Program-made: the position numbers and the translations under genes | Notes under the pieces: generated by a model | What the model was told of the DNA's origin: nothing | Seen by the model: only the letters and a program-made list of their open reading frames with translations | Databases searched by the model: none | Shown here: positions 22,605 to 32,100 of the stretch, in pieces | Layout: each line of letters opens with the position of its first letter | Numbering within the stretch: the stretch's first letter is position 1 | NCBI RefSeq assembly: GCF_014048475.1 | Contig: NZ_NWUS01000001.1 | Location: 434,001 to 498,000, forward strand | Direction of reading: 5' to 3' | DNA from: Bombella favorum | GTDB lineage: Bacteria; Pseudomonadota; Alphaproteobacteria; Acetobacterales; Acetobacteraceae | Length of the DNA stretch: 64,000 bases

Positions 22605-23993
22605 TCACAGAGATGAGGAAAAACGGGGCGTCGGCTTGCCATCTGCCGCTGCGGCCAGCTCTTTGCGCCGCATATCAAACACAGCCGCCAAATGGCGCAG
22701 GAATGGCTTGCCCTTTTCTGTCAGGCTCACCCGGTTCCCTTCCCAATGAATCAACCCATCTTCCTCAAAAGAGGACAGAGCCGCCAGTTCCTCAACAAAC
22801 GCCTCATGCAGGCTCTGACCCTCCGGGATATAGGGCGTCAGGTCCACGGCGGAGAGACACATGATGGTCTCAATCACTTTCCCCCGCCAGCGGTCTTCTT
22901 CCGTACGGAAAACACCACGGGCTATGGGCAAGCCATCATGTTCTTCCAACGCCCGGATATAGGCCGCCGTGGAAGGGATGTTCTGATAGAATCCATCAGG
23001 CGTCATGGAGATGGCGGATGCGCCCATTCCTAACAGAACAGGCGATGAATCGATCGTGTATCCCTGAAAATTTCGATGTAGCGTACCCGCCTCATAGGCA
23101 TGGGTCATAGCGTCGCCGGGGTGAGCGTAATGGTCCAATCCGATGGGCTTATAACCTTCCTCAACCAAAACCCGGTCAATCATATCCGCCTGCTGCAACC
23201 GCTCTTCGGAAGAAGGTAGGGAATCCTGCGGGATAAGCTGCTGGCGTTTCTGCTTCCACGGCACATGAGCATAGCCAAAAACAGCCAGACGGTCCGGCTT
23301 CATCCCGGCAACGCGACGGGCTGTATCCTGTACGCTCTCAACCGTCTGATAGGGTAGACCGTAGATCAGGTCGATATTTACCCCATTCACCCCCGCTGCA
23401 CGGGCCTGCTGCACACAGGCCAAAGTCTGCTCGTAAGACTGCACACGCCCGCAAGTTTCCTGCACGGTACGGTCAAGGTCCTGCACACCGAAACTGATGC
23501 GATTGAAGCCAAGTTCAGCCAACAGGGGCAGCATACCTTCCGGCACATGCCGGGGGTCCATCTCCATGGCAACCTCGGCATCGTCAGCAAGTTGGAATTC
23601 TTCCCGGACAGCCGCCATCACCTTCCGCAGAGCCGATTCTGGCAAGGTTGTTGGTGTCCCCCCACCAAAATGAAGATGATGCACCACACGCCCCCGCCCG
23701 ATCAACGCAACAAGACGGCGCAGCTCATTGAGAAGCAGCTCGCCATAGGCTGCACGCCCTTCCTCCTGCCGCATCACCGCCGTGTTGCAAGCACAGAAAC
23801 GGCACAGCTCATCACAGAAAGGAACATGGAAATAGAGAGAAACGGACTGCCCAGCCGGTAAGGCCTTCAGCCAGCCCGCCACATCCTGCGGTCCAATCGC
23901 CTCGGAAAAACTGACCGCCGTTGGGTAGCTTGTATAGCGTGGTAGGTTGCCGCCATAGCGGGCGATCAGATCAGAAGAAATTGTTGCAGCCAC
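22605..23993 (-). CDS. hemN: Oxygen-independent coproporphyrinogen III oxidase
   Basis: A radical SAM enzyme that decarboxylates coproporphyrinogen III in haem synthesis without oxygen. The 462 residues carry the cluster motif FHVPFCDELCRFCACNT (Cys60, Cys64, Cys67 plus Cys69, as in true HemN). They also show HFGGGTPTTLP, ISFGVQDLDRTVQ and IGLDHYAHPGDAM. The tail resembles the HemN C-terminal domain (LSSFEEDGLIHWEGNRVSLTEKG). The start is GTG at 23993. The CxxxCxxCxC pattern favours HemN over the HemW/YggW family. Confidence 0.93.
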   Translation of the reverse strand: MAATISSDLIARYGGNLPRYTSYPTAVSFSEAIGPQDVAGWLKALPAGQSVSLYFHVPFCDELCRFCACNTAVMRQEEGRAAYGELLLNELRRLVALIGRGRVVHHLHFGGGTPTTLPESALRKVMAAVREEFQLADDAEVAMEMDPRHVPEGMLPLLAELGFNRISFGVQDLDRTVQETCGRVQSYEQTLACVQQARAAGVNGVNIDLIYGLPYQTVESVQDTARRVAGMKPDRLAVFGYAHVPWKQKRQQLIPQDSLPSSEERLQQADMIDRVLVEEGYKPIGLDHYAHPGDAMTHAYEAGTLHRNFQGYTIDSSPVLLGMGASAISMTPDGFYQNIPSTAAYIRALEEHDGLPIARGVFRTEEDRWRGKVIETIMCLSAVDLTPYIPEGQSLHEAFVEELAALSSFEEDGLIHWEGNRVSLTEKGKPFLRHLAAVFDMRRKELAAAADGKPTPRFSSSL

Positions 23994-24111
23994 AGTTCCA
24001 CCATATTCCGGCTCTGGTCAGGGATGGTCCTGCTTACAGCGATGTGCTCCGTCACGCAAATCGGCAGCTAGCCAACACGTAAGAAAGGATTTATCTTGCA
24101 CGGAAAAGAAA

Positions 24112-24185
24112 TGGCTGGGAGACCTGGATTCGAACCAGGGCTGACCGGGTCAGAGCCGGTAGTTCTACCGCTAAACTATCTCCCA
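24112..24185 (-). tRNA. tRNA-Gln (anticodon CTG)
   Basis: Reading the minus strand, the acceptor TGGGAGA pairs with TCTCCCA, followed by discriminator G and an encoded CCA. The anticodon stem ACCGG/CCGGT closes the loop CTCTGAC, giving anticodon CTG for CAG codons. The T arm is CCTGG-TTCGAAT-CCAGG. The D arm holds AGCGGTAGA. Downstream copy of two in the direction of transcription. Confidence 0.95.
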
Positions 24186-24225
24186 AGCGGTGGGGCTGTC
24201 CCCTTCTGCAAACTCACCATAAAAA

Positions 24226-24299
24226 TGGCTGGGAGACCTGGATTCGAACCAGGGCTGACCGGGTCAGAGCCGGTAGTTCTACCGCTAAACTATCTCCCA
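24226..24299 (-). tRNA. tRNA-Gln (anticodon CTG), second identical copy
   Basis: Identical to the copy at 24112-24185 at every base, with the same CCA end and CTG anticodon. It is upstream on the minus strand, so both are likely made from one precursor. Confidence 0.95.
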
Positions 24300-24369
24300 A
24301 GCGGCGTTTGCTGGAGGGGTTCTAGCCTTATTTTCCTTGCAGTGCAAGGGGTTAAGGAAAGTTTTTCCT

Positions 24370-25440
24370 TTATTTTACGGGGCGTCTCACCGCACTCGCC
24401 AGAAAAGCACCACCAATCAGCAGGATGCCCACAAGCCCTGTCACCCATTCCGGAACTTCCACCAGCACACTAACCAGCATCAACAAGGAAAGAATGAAAA
24501 TGGTATAAAATGCCCCATGCTCCACATAAACATACTCAGCCAGAGCGTTGGTCTTCAGCATGGAGAGTGTCATGGAGCGGACGAACATCGCCCCCACCCC
24601 AAGCCCCAGTGCAATAACGACCGGGTCCGTCGTGATCGCAAAGGCTGAAATAACGCCATCAAATGAGAAGCTGGCATCAATAAATTCCAGATACAGGAAT
24701 GTAAGCAGCCCGCCACCTGCCGCCATGCGAGAAGCCCCCGGCTCGCCGATCAACCAAACCAGCGTTTCTTTACCCAGAATATAAGCCGCCACACCGCCAC
24801 AGCCCCAAAAGAGGAATGCCATCGGGTCATGCCCCGGGCCCATCAGGCGGCTCACAAGCATGAGAACAGCTAGCGTCAACCCAACTGGCAGGGCCGATAC
24901 CCCACCCAGACGAGCCGCTGGACGCTCCAGCCATGAGAGCCAGTGGTGGGTTTTATCGTCATCCAGAAAGTAATTCAGCGCAATCAGAAGAAGGAAGGCC
25001 CCACCGAAGGCAGAGATCATATCCTTTGCACCAAGCATGATAGAGGCGTAACGCTGCGGCTCCATCACAGCCAAGCGAGCCGCCTGCCACGGTGACAAAC
25101 CTGCCACCAGAGCCACCAGAAGAACGGGGAACAGAAAGCGCATCCCCAACACGGAAATTGGCATCCCCCAGCTGATGTAACGCTTCTGCCAACGGGGCGA
25201 CATGGTCTTGAGGATGCCATAATCAACGATGGCATTATCCATCGATTCAGCCGTTTCCATTAAGGCAAGAATGGCCACACCCTCTACCCCCATAAGGGCC
25301 CCATACAGGCTGGGCGTATGTCCGTACCCTAGGACGGCACCAACACATAGGGCCAAGGCGGCCAGAACAAAAGCGGCGTAAAACTGTCTCACAAGCTGTC
25401 CTGTTCTTCTAAAGAGTGGCCTTCCGGCTCGTGCTTTCAT
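24370..25440 (-). CDS. DUF475 (TerC-superfamily) integral membrane protein
   Basis: A 356-residue polytopic inner-membrane protein with about nine helices. Conserved acidic intramembrane phrases METAESMDNAIVDYGIL and FIDASFSFDGVISAFAIT, plus GMRFLFPVLLV, match the DUF475 branch of the TerC superfamily. Relatives are linked to metal ion handling, notably Mn2+ export or metallation, but the substrate cannot be told here. A GTG start three bases earlier (25443) is possible; the ATG at 25440 is used because AAGG is better placed. It diverges from rlmE and follows no obvious partner. Confidence 0.8.
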   Translation of the reverse strand: MKARAGRPLFRRTGQLVRQFYAAFVLAALALCVGAVLGYGHTPSLYGALMGVEGVAILALMETAESMDNAIVDYGILKTMSPRWQKRYISWGMPISVLGMRFLFPVLLVALVAGLSPWQAARLAVMEPQRYASIMLGAKDMISAFGGAFLLLIALNYFLDDDKTHHWLSWLERPAARLGGVSALPVGLTLAVLMLVSRLMGPGHDPMAFLFWGCGGVAAYILGKETLVWLIGEPGASRMAAGGGLLTFLYLEFIDASFSFDGVISAFAITTDPVVIALGLGVGAMFVRSMTLSMLKTNALAEYVYVEHGAFYTIFILSLLMLVSVLVEVPEWVTGLVGILLIGGAFLASAVRRPVK

Positions 25441-25518
25441 CACCCCTTACAAGTAAAAAGGGGCGGACAGCAACGGACAGGCTTTGCAGGGAGCCGGTAA
25501 GAGCTTATCTTTCCCTTT

Positions 25519-26310
25519 ATGAGCCCAAAACATACGCCCCCTTCCTCCCGCCGTTCCAAAAGCGGCACGACAGCCCCCCGTATTCCCGGCAAGCCCTTGC
25601 GTCACTCCCGCACACCCGGCACACGGGATACAGCAGATGACGCCGCTACGTCACAGACTTTACGGACACAGACCGTCAAACTCCGCAAAGCACGGGGACG
25701 TACACCCGCCCAACAACGCTGGCTGAATCGCCAGCTGAATGACCCCTATGTATCAGCAGCCCGGCAACAAGGCTGGCGGTCCCGGGCGGCCTTTAAACTG
25801 CTGGAAATGGATGACCGCTTTCACTTCATCAAGCCGGGCAGCCGGGTTGTGGACCTCGGCGCCGCACCGGGTGGCTGGGCACAGATTGCCGTCAAACGTG
25901 GAGCTGCCAAGGTAATTGGCGTGGACCTTCTACCCGTAGACCCCGTACCAGGTGCAGAGATTATCGAAGGCGACTTCATGGAGGCCGACATGCCGGAACG
26001 CCTCCAATCCATGCTCGGCGGGCGGGCTGATCTTGTCATGTCCGACATGGCCCCCAATACGACCGGCCATGCCGCAACGGACCATATCCGCATTATGGAC
26101 CTTGCTGAAAATGCCCTTGATTTCGCTCTGAAAATCCTTGCCGAAGGTGGTGCCTTCATCGCCAAGGTCTTTCAGGGTGGTTCTGAAAAAAGCATGCTAG
26201 ACCTGATGAAGCGTAACTTTGCGGTCGTCAAACACGTTAAGCCGCCCGCCTCCCGCAAGGAATCGAGTGAGCTGTATGTCATTGCCACAGGGTTCCGTGG
26301 TGAGTCGTAA
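25519..26310 (+). CDS. rlmE: 23S rRNA (uridine-2'-O)-methyltransferase, FtsJ/RlmE family
   Basis: Methylates the 2'-OH of a uridine in the 23S rRNA A loop. The 263-residue protein has an extra basic N-terminal extension (about 1-75, rich in Ser/Arg/Thr/Pro) before the FtsJ domain. Catalytic and SAM-binding motifs are visible: SRAAFKLLEMD (Lys), VVDLGAAPGGWAQIA, MSDMAPNTTGH (Asp), GGAFIAKVFQGG (Lys) and ASRKESSELYVIATGF (Glu). No clear ribosome binding site precedes the ATG at 25519, but no internal start precedes the domain. It overlaps the next gene. Confidence 0.93.
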   Translation: MSPKHTPPSSRRSKSGTTAPRIPGKPLRHSRTPGTRDTADDAATSQTLRTQTVKLRKARGRTPAQQRWLNRQLNDPYVSAARQQGWRSRAAFKLLEMDDRFHFIKPGSRVVDLGAAPGGWAQIAVKRGAAKVIGVDLLPVDPVPGAEIIEGDFMEADMPERLQSMLGGRADLVMSDMAPNTTGHAATDHIRIMDLAENALDFALKILAEGGAFIAKVFQGGSEKSMLDLMKRNFAVVKHVKPPASRKESSELYVIATGFRGES

Positions 26311-27163
26311 TTTTTCCGATTACCCGACTCTATATTCTGACCTATTTAATGGCGCCCTAAACGGTGATCAGGGCGCCTGCTTCAACCTGCTACCACTGGG
26401 TATAGAGGAACGTCTGTTCCCCAATATGCCCCGCTGTGTTCCGCAAGATTTCCCTCACACCATTCCCAAACATATCGTGCAGTTTTGGGACAAACCTGTC
26501 CCACCGGGGGATGTCCGCACAGCGATGGAGAGCATCCGGCGGGATCACCCGGACTTCACCTACTATCTGGAATGTGATGAAACAGCCCGTGCCTTCATTC
26601 AGGCCCATTATGGTGCGGAAATCACAACACTTTATGACGCCTGCCCTCATCCCGCCATGCGGTCGGACTTCTGGCGGCTTTGCTATCTGCACGTAAAAGG
26701 TGGGGTTTATATTGATGCTGACGTCATCAGCCGGGCCCCACTGACGGAGATCACCAAAGGGACATCCTTCAAGGCACTACTGTCCTATTCCATCGGGCAG
26801 CCATGGTGTCTTGATAATGATGTCCTCATCTGTGAGGCGGGCAACCCCCTGATGCAACACATCATGGAAACCATGTTCCAACGGGTCCAACACATTCTGG
26901 ACACGGGATATTTTGAAAATATCTGGGTCTCGACCGGCCCGGGGGCCATGGTTGTTGGCACAATGCGTTGGATCGCTGGGATGCTAAAAGAACAAAACAT
27001 CCCCTTCAATATGATCAACACCGCCCTATCCGATGCGGGACTCGCCTTCATACACCATCATCAGGTTGAGCAGGTGCTAGATACATGCTCACGGTTTGCC
27101 TATCAGGGCACATGGGCCAACTGGCGGTCCCTTTTACAATGGCCTAGCCGCCCGGCGGGCTAA
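26276..27163 (+). CDS. Glycosyltransferase with DXD sugar-binding region (GT32-like)
   Basis: About 295 residues. IPKHIVQFWDKPVPP near residue 50 and AMRSDFWRLCYLHVKGGVY followed by IDADVI match the Gly_transf_sug family (OCH1-like, also found in clostridial toxin catalytic domains). The Asp-x-Asp is the expected nucleotide-sugar and Mn2+ site. No signal peptide or membrane helix. Acceptor unknown; LPS or polysaccharide decoration is a guess. The start is uncertain: ATG 26276 overlaps rlmE by 35 bases, while GTG 26297 or 26300, with AGGG upstream, would overlap it by 11-14 bases. The tight overlap suggests co-expression with rlmE. Confidence 0.78.
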   Translation: MSLPQGSVVSRNFSDYPTLYSDLFNGALNGDQGACFNLLPLGIEERLFPNMPRCVPQDFPHTIPKHIVQFWDKPVPPGDVRTAMESIRRDHPDFTYYLECDETARAFIQAHYGAEITTLYDACPHPAMRSDFWRLCYLHVKGGVYIDADVISRAPLTEITKGTSFKALLSYSIGQPWCLDNDVLICEAGNPLMQHIMETMFQRVQHILDTGYFENIWVSTGPGAMVVGTMRWIAGMLKEQNIPFNMINTALSDAGLAFIHHHQVEQVLDTCSRFAYQGTWANWRSLLQWPSRPAG

Positions 27164-27177
27164 AACCGCTCTTACCG

Positions 27178-27636
27178 CTACGGTTTGCTACTCAGCTCCT
27201 GCACCGCCTGCATCAGTACCTTACGCTCATGTGGGGCCGTGACATCAGCCAGCGTGACCTCATCCAGCACGTTCATAAAGGCAAAGCGAGCTTTCAGGAG
27301 GGTCTGTTTCAGGCGGCACCCTCCCACAAGAATACAGCCTGAAGCCTCCTCATCCTTCCGCATACAGCCGACAAGAGCGAGATCATCTTCTGTGCAGCGG
27401 ACGATGTCGCCAAGATAAATATCTTCCGAATTTTTCCCCAAACGAAGCCCGCCATTGCGCCCACGCAGCGTCTTGATGAAACCATGACGCCCTAGCCGAT
27501 GCACCACCTTGACCAGATGATTCTCCGAAATCCCATAAACACGGGCTATTTCCCCAATGGAAACAAGGCGGTCCTTCTGCGTTTCCAGATAGATCAGGGA
27601 TCTAAAAGCATAATCGGTATAGAGGGTCAGACGCAT
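27178..27636 (-). CDS. nsrR: Rrf2-family regulator, probable NO-sensing NsrR
   Basis: A 152-residue Rrf2 protein with an N-terminal winged helix (about 1-60, including IGEIARVYGISENHLVKVVHRLG) and three clustered cysteines, Cys91, Cys101 and Cys107, in CMRKDEEASGCILVGGC. This is the iron-sulfur ligand set of NsrR-type NO sensors. It diverges from hmp, whose promoter carries a palindrome of NsrR type, so it most likely represses hmp until NO damages the cluster. The start at 27636 (MRLTLYTDYAFR) fits the family and has AGGAAG upstream. IscR is the main alternative, but context and Cys spacing favour NsrR. Confidence 0.88.
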   Translation of the reverse strand: MRLTLYTDYAFRSLIYLETQKDRLVSIGEIARVYGISENHLVKVVHRLGRHGFIKTLRGRNGGLRLGKNSEDIYLGDIVRCTEDDLALVGCMRKDEEASGCILVGGCRLKQTLLKARFAFMNVLDEVTLADVTAPHERKVLMQAVQELSSKP

Positions 27637-27788
27637 TCCGGGAGCTTCCTTCCGGTCGTAACTCAAATGATCCGGCGTCACTCCGAACCAGCCTGCAAGA
27701 CAGGCGGTATAACGGCAGCGGCTCCTCCTCCAAAACTAACAGAAAGATGACCATTGCCAACCAATTTCCTCACATCTTCTCCCCCGGC

Positions 27789-27841
27789 TTGACAGCATCG
27801 CCTACTGACCTATCATAAACATGTATTTTTTATACATGTTT
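27789..27841 (+). promoter_or_regulatory. hmp promoter with NsrR-type operator
   Basis: TTGACA (27789-27794), 16 bases, TATCAT (27811-27816), then directly a perfect inverted repeat AAACATGTAT-N5-ATACATGTTT (27817-27826 and 27832-27841). The palindrome would cover the transcription start, ideal for repression. The AnnATGTAT-like half-sites resemble known NsrR boxes (AAGATGCAT type). The hmp start codon is 16 bases further on. Confidence 0.85.
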
Positions 27842-27856
27842 TAGGAATATTACCCA

Positions 27857-29071
27857 ATGCCTGCTTCCCTCTCCCCGCAAACGCGCTCCATCGTCAAAGC
27901 TTGCATCCCCGCACTGGAGGCCCACGGCCTCGCCATCACGCAGGAAATGTACCGGCGGCTTCTAAGTGACGAAGCCATTCGTGATCTCTTCAACATTTCT
28001 CACCAGAAAAGTGGCGACCAACCCAAGGCTCTGGCGTTTGCCGTCCTCGCCTATGCACGCCATATTGATGATCCCACGCCCCTGAAGGACATGATTGAAC
28101 GCATTGCCGAGAAACATGTTGGGCTGAACATTCTGCCGGAACATTACCCCTTTGTCGGCACGGCTCTCTTGGGGGCTATTGCCCACGTTCTAGGGGATCA
28201 GGCCACACCCGACATCATGGAGGCCTGGAAAGAAGCCTACGGTTTTCTCGCTGATGTGCTGATCAACCGAGAGCAACAGATTTACCATGCCCATACCGCA
28301 GAAAAAGGCGGCTGGACGGGATGGCGTCCCTTCCGCATCGCTAGCCGGTCAATGGAGACGGCTGATACCGCCTCCTTCACCCTCACCCCTGTGGATGGCC
28401 AACCCGTCATGAAACATCGGCCGGGCCAATATCTCAGCTTCCGGCTAGACATACCCGATGTTGGGTCAGAGCGGCGCAATTACAGCATTTCCTCCGCCCC
28501 GGCTGATAATCATTACCGCATCACCATCAAAAAGCGTGAAGACGGTCTGGTCTCTCGCTGGTTCCATGATCATGCACAAGAGGGAGATATACTGGAAGTC
28601 TCTGCCCCGGCAGGTGATTTCTTCCTAAACCCTTCCTCCGAGAGGCCTCTGTGCTTCATCTCCGCCGGTGCAGGCATCACCCCCATCATGTCCATGATGG
28701 AGACACTGGCTGCACGCAATGATCGCCGTTCCATCCATTTCATTCACGGCACACAGTCCACACAGACAACAATCTTTGCCGATAAGATTTGCACTCTGGC
28801 GGCTAATGGCACCATCAAGGCAGACCTGTTCTATAGCCAGATGAACAGCCTCCCCCCGCAGATGAAAGGGGTGGACCTCCATACCGGACGTATCTCACCA
28901 TCTTGGCTGAAAACTCATGAGGACAAACAAGCAGATTTCTACATCTGCGGTCCAACAGAATTCATGCTCAGCATGATCCACACACTGAAGGAACAGAATA
29001 TTCCTATGGAGCGAATCCATTATGAAATGTTCGGGTCCGCTGCTGACCCCTCTCTTGTTACACAGGCCTGA
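27857..29071 (+). CDS. hmp: Flavohaemoprotein (nitric oxide dioxygenase)
   Basis: Oxidises NO to nitrate using O2 and NAD(P)H. The 404 residues comprise a globin domain (1-140; distal Tyr32 in EMYRRLL, Gln55, and proximal His87 in IAEKHVG), an FAD domain (about 155-260; PGQYLSFRL, RRNYSISSAP) and an NAD domain (about 265-395; FISAGAGITPIMSM, YICGPTEFMLSMI). AGGAA lies 10 bases before the ATG. Regulation by the divergent NsrR-like repressor is likely from the operator just upstream. Cytoplasmic. Confidence 0.95.
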   Translation: MPASLSPQTRSIVKACIPALEAHGLAITQEMYRRLLSDEAIRDLFNISHQKSGDQPKALAFAVLAYARHIDDPTPLKDMIERIAEKHVGLNILPEHYPFVGTALLGAIAHVLGDQATPDIMEAWKEAYGFLADVLINREQQIYHAHTAEKGGWTGWRPFRIASRSMETADTASFTLTPVDGQPVMKHRPGQYLSFRLDIPDVGSERRNYSISSAPADNHYRITIKKREDGLVSRWFHDHAQEGDILEVSAPAGDFFLNPSSERPLCFISAGAGITPIMSMMETLAARNDRRSIHFIHGTQSTQTTIFADKICTLAANGTIKADLFYSQMNSLPPQMKGVDLHTGRISPSWLKTHEDKQADFYICGPTEFMLSMIHTLKEQNIPMERIHYEMFGSAADPSLVTQA

Positions 29072-29097
29072 AGAGGGCTCATCCAATAGCATCACGC

Positions 29098-29130
29098 ACA
29101 TGGGGCGGCTTCATTATTGCCGCCCCATGT
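29098..29130. terminator. Terminator-like hairpin between hmp and mfd
   Basis: ACATGGGGCGGC pairs perfectly with GCCGCCCCATGT around a 9-base loop, 26 bases after the hmp stop and 27 bases after the converging mfd stop. No T run follows on either strand, so it may end transcripts inefficiently or protect 3' ends. Confidence 0.6.
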
Positions 29131-29156
29131 CTACGTCAGGTTATAAACCGTGATCA

Positions 29157-32100
29157 TCAACCTGCGTCTGCCGGGCGGACCTTATCCAACAGTTTGGTCA
29201 GGGAGGCCAGAATCTTCCGGGCCATGCTGATCCGCACAGCATTGGTCATTTCCCGCACCATAGCCAGCTTATGGTCAGGCCGTATCTTAACCCCGGCCTT
29301 CTCATTACGGGCAGCCCAGCGGATCAGACCATCCGGATTACCGAACTTATTCTTACGGAACTGGAGGACCATGCCTTTCGGCCCGGCCTCCAACCGTTCC
29401 ACGCCCGTCTCACGGCAAAGCTTCTTGATCATCACAACATCCAGAAGATTCTCTACCTCCTGCGGCAGAGGGCCGAAACGGTCCACCAGCTCGACCCGCA
29501 TGGCGTCCACATCCGCCTCATCCTTCAGAGCGGCTATGCGGCGGTACAGGCCGAGACGGACGGGTAGGTCCTTCACATACTCTTCCGGCAGTAGCACCGG
29601 CAGGCCGAGAATGATGTTCGGCGTCCAGCCCGTATCTTCCTCCTCACTCTCATTCCGCATCCGGCGCAGGTCCGTCACAGCGTCCTGAAGCATTTGCTGG
29701 TACAGCTCGATGCCGACTTCCTTGATATGGCCGGACTGCTCATCGCCCAGAAGATTCCCGGCCCCCCGCAGGTCAAGGTCATGGGATGCCAGCGTGAAGC
29801 CTGCCCCGAGAGAATCAAGCGTCTGCATGATCTCCAGCCGTTTAACGGATGAGGCGGACAAAACATGCGTTTGTGGCCATGTCAGATAGGCATAACCCCG
29901 CTGCTTGGCCCGCCCGACACGGCCCCGCAACTGGTAAAGCTGCCCCAGGCCGAACATATCAGCCCGGTGAATGATGATCGTATTGACCCGGGGCATGTCC
30001 AGCCCACTCTCCACAATGTTGGTGGAGAGCAGAATGTCGTATTTCCCTTCCGAGAACTCCGTCATCACCGTTTCCAGCTCGGTAGGGGTAAGGCGGCCAT
30101 GAGCCTCCGTGATGCGGGCATCGGGTACGATCTCCCGCAGCCGGTCGGCCATGTGCCGCATGTCCGTCAGACGAGGTACCACGCAGAAGACCTGCCCACC
30201 CCGGAAGCGTTCCCGCTGGATGGCCTCATGAATCATCACCCGGTCAAAAGGCGTGATGAAGGTACGCACGGACAGGCGATCAGTCGGCGGGGTAGCGATC
30301 AGGCTCATTTCCCGCACGCCGGAAAGGGAAAGCTGAAGTGTCCGTGGTAGAGGCGTGGCAGACAGCGTCAGCACATGTACGTCTTCCCGCAGGGCCTTCA
30401 GCTTCTCCTTATGGGACACACCAAAATGCTGTTCCTCATCAATGATGAGCATTCCCAGCCGCTCGAAGGACACGGCTTTCGAGAGCAACGCATGGGTACC
30501 GATGACGATATCTACCGTCCCATCGGCCAGCCCTTCCCGCACTTTCGTGGCTTCCTTGGCCGTGACCATGCGAGAAAGCTGCTCCACCTTCACAGGCAGC
30601 CCCTCGAACCGCTTCTTAAAGCCGATATAATGCTGCCGGGCCAGAAGGGTCGTAGGCACGACAACCGCCACCTGCATCCCGGACATGGCCGCTACGAAAG
30701 CAGCCCGCAAGGCCACCTCCGTCTTGCCAAAGCCCACATCACCACAGACGAGCCGGTCCATCGGTTTGCCGCTGCTCAGGTCCTCCAGAACATCCGCAAT
30801 GGCCCGTGACTGGTCTTCTGTCTCCATAAAGGGGAAACGAGCGCAGAATTCATCCCACATCCCTTCTGCCGGGGCCATGATGGGAGCTTCCTTCATGGCA
30901 CGGGCCGCCGCTGTGCGGATCAGCTCTCCGGCCATTTCCCGCAGGCGCGTCTTCATCTTCGCCTTACGGGCCTGCCACGAGCTGCCACCCAGACGGTCTA
31001 GCTGCACGGTTCCCTGCTCGGAGCCAAAACGGCTCAGCAGGTCGATATTTTCCACGGGCAGAAGGAGACGCTGCTCACCATCATACAGGATGGAGAGATA
31101 ATCATGGGCCACACGCCCTTCCCGCACCGTCTCCAACCCAACATAACGGCCAATACCATATTCCTCATGCACGACGAGATCGCTTTCTGAAATCTCGCCG
31201 ATCTGCGTGATGAAGTCATTACCCTTGCGCCTGCGCCGGGGTGGACGGGCCAGACGTTCCCCTAGCAGGTCCTGCTCGGACACAAAGGCCAGACGCTCCC
31301 CGGTAAAGCCCCGCTCCATACCCAGCACGACAAGCCCGACAGCCCCACGGGCCATACCCGCCGCCTGTGCCCAATCATCGAAACTTTCGCAGGGAATGTC
31401 ATGATCCCGCAGCAAAGTGCTGATGCGCTCCCTAGAACCATTGCTCCAGGCCGTCAGATAGGTGCGCCGCCCCTGCTTCGCCCAGTCCTGCACATGGAGA
31501 GAAAACTGCTGGAAAACCCCTTCCCGTCCAGCACCACCCATACTCGCAAAAACCGGCCCCGGCCTGTACCCGGCATCTACGCCCTCGGCACCATCAGGCT
31601 GAGCAAAAGGTGACAAAAGAACTGTAGGATGCCCCTGCAACATCCCATCCCAGCCATGACGGTTCAGATAAAGCCTGTGCGGTGGCAGAGGTCGATAGGG
31701 CAGCTCCCCCTCATGCCCCGCAGCACAACGGGCCTGATAATGATCGGCGATCATGTCCAGCCGTGCCGTCAGGATGTCCGGCGTATCCCGCTCGAAACTC
31801 AGGGCAGCATCCGGCAGATAATCCAGCAGGGTTTCCATATGCTGACCATCGCCATCATGGAACAGTGGCAGATAATGTTCCGCTCCGCTGGCCCTGCGTC
31901 CTTCCAAAAGCTGGCGGTAGAGAACATCCTCCATCGCCCCGACACCAAACACATCCCGCCAGCCTGTCTGAAACCGGCTCAAGCTGGATTGATCCAGCGC
32001 ATATTCCGAAACAGGCGTCAGGCTGAAACCTGTCCGTTTATCCGTGGAACGCTGGGTAGCCGCATCAAAACTGCGGATATTGTCCACCTCATCACCGAAC

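Larger units (their letters stand above)
24110..24304 (-). repeat. Tandem duplication carrying two tRNA-Gln genes
   Basis: Positions 24110-24190 and 24224-24304 are identical over 81 bases and cover the whole tRNA, its CCA and a few flanking bases (AATGG... to ...CCCAAGCGG). The 33 bases between the copies are not repeated. This looks like a recent tandem tRNA gene duplication kept or corrected by gene conversion. Confidence 0.85.

Noticed and set aside
24110-24304. Tandem tRNA genes as the attachment site of an integrated element
   Set aside because: No integrase, phage or plasmid gene lies on either side; neighbours are chromosomal housekeeping genes.
26276-27163. Glycosyltransferase as a secreted toxin, because of its family tie to clostridial toxins
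   Set aside because: Only the catalytic sugar-binding region is shared; there is no secretion, receptor or autoprocessing domain.
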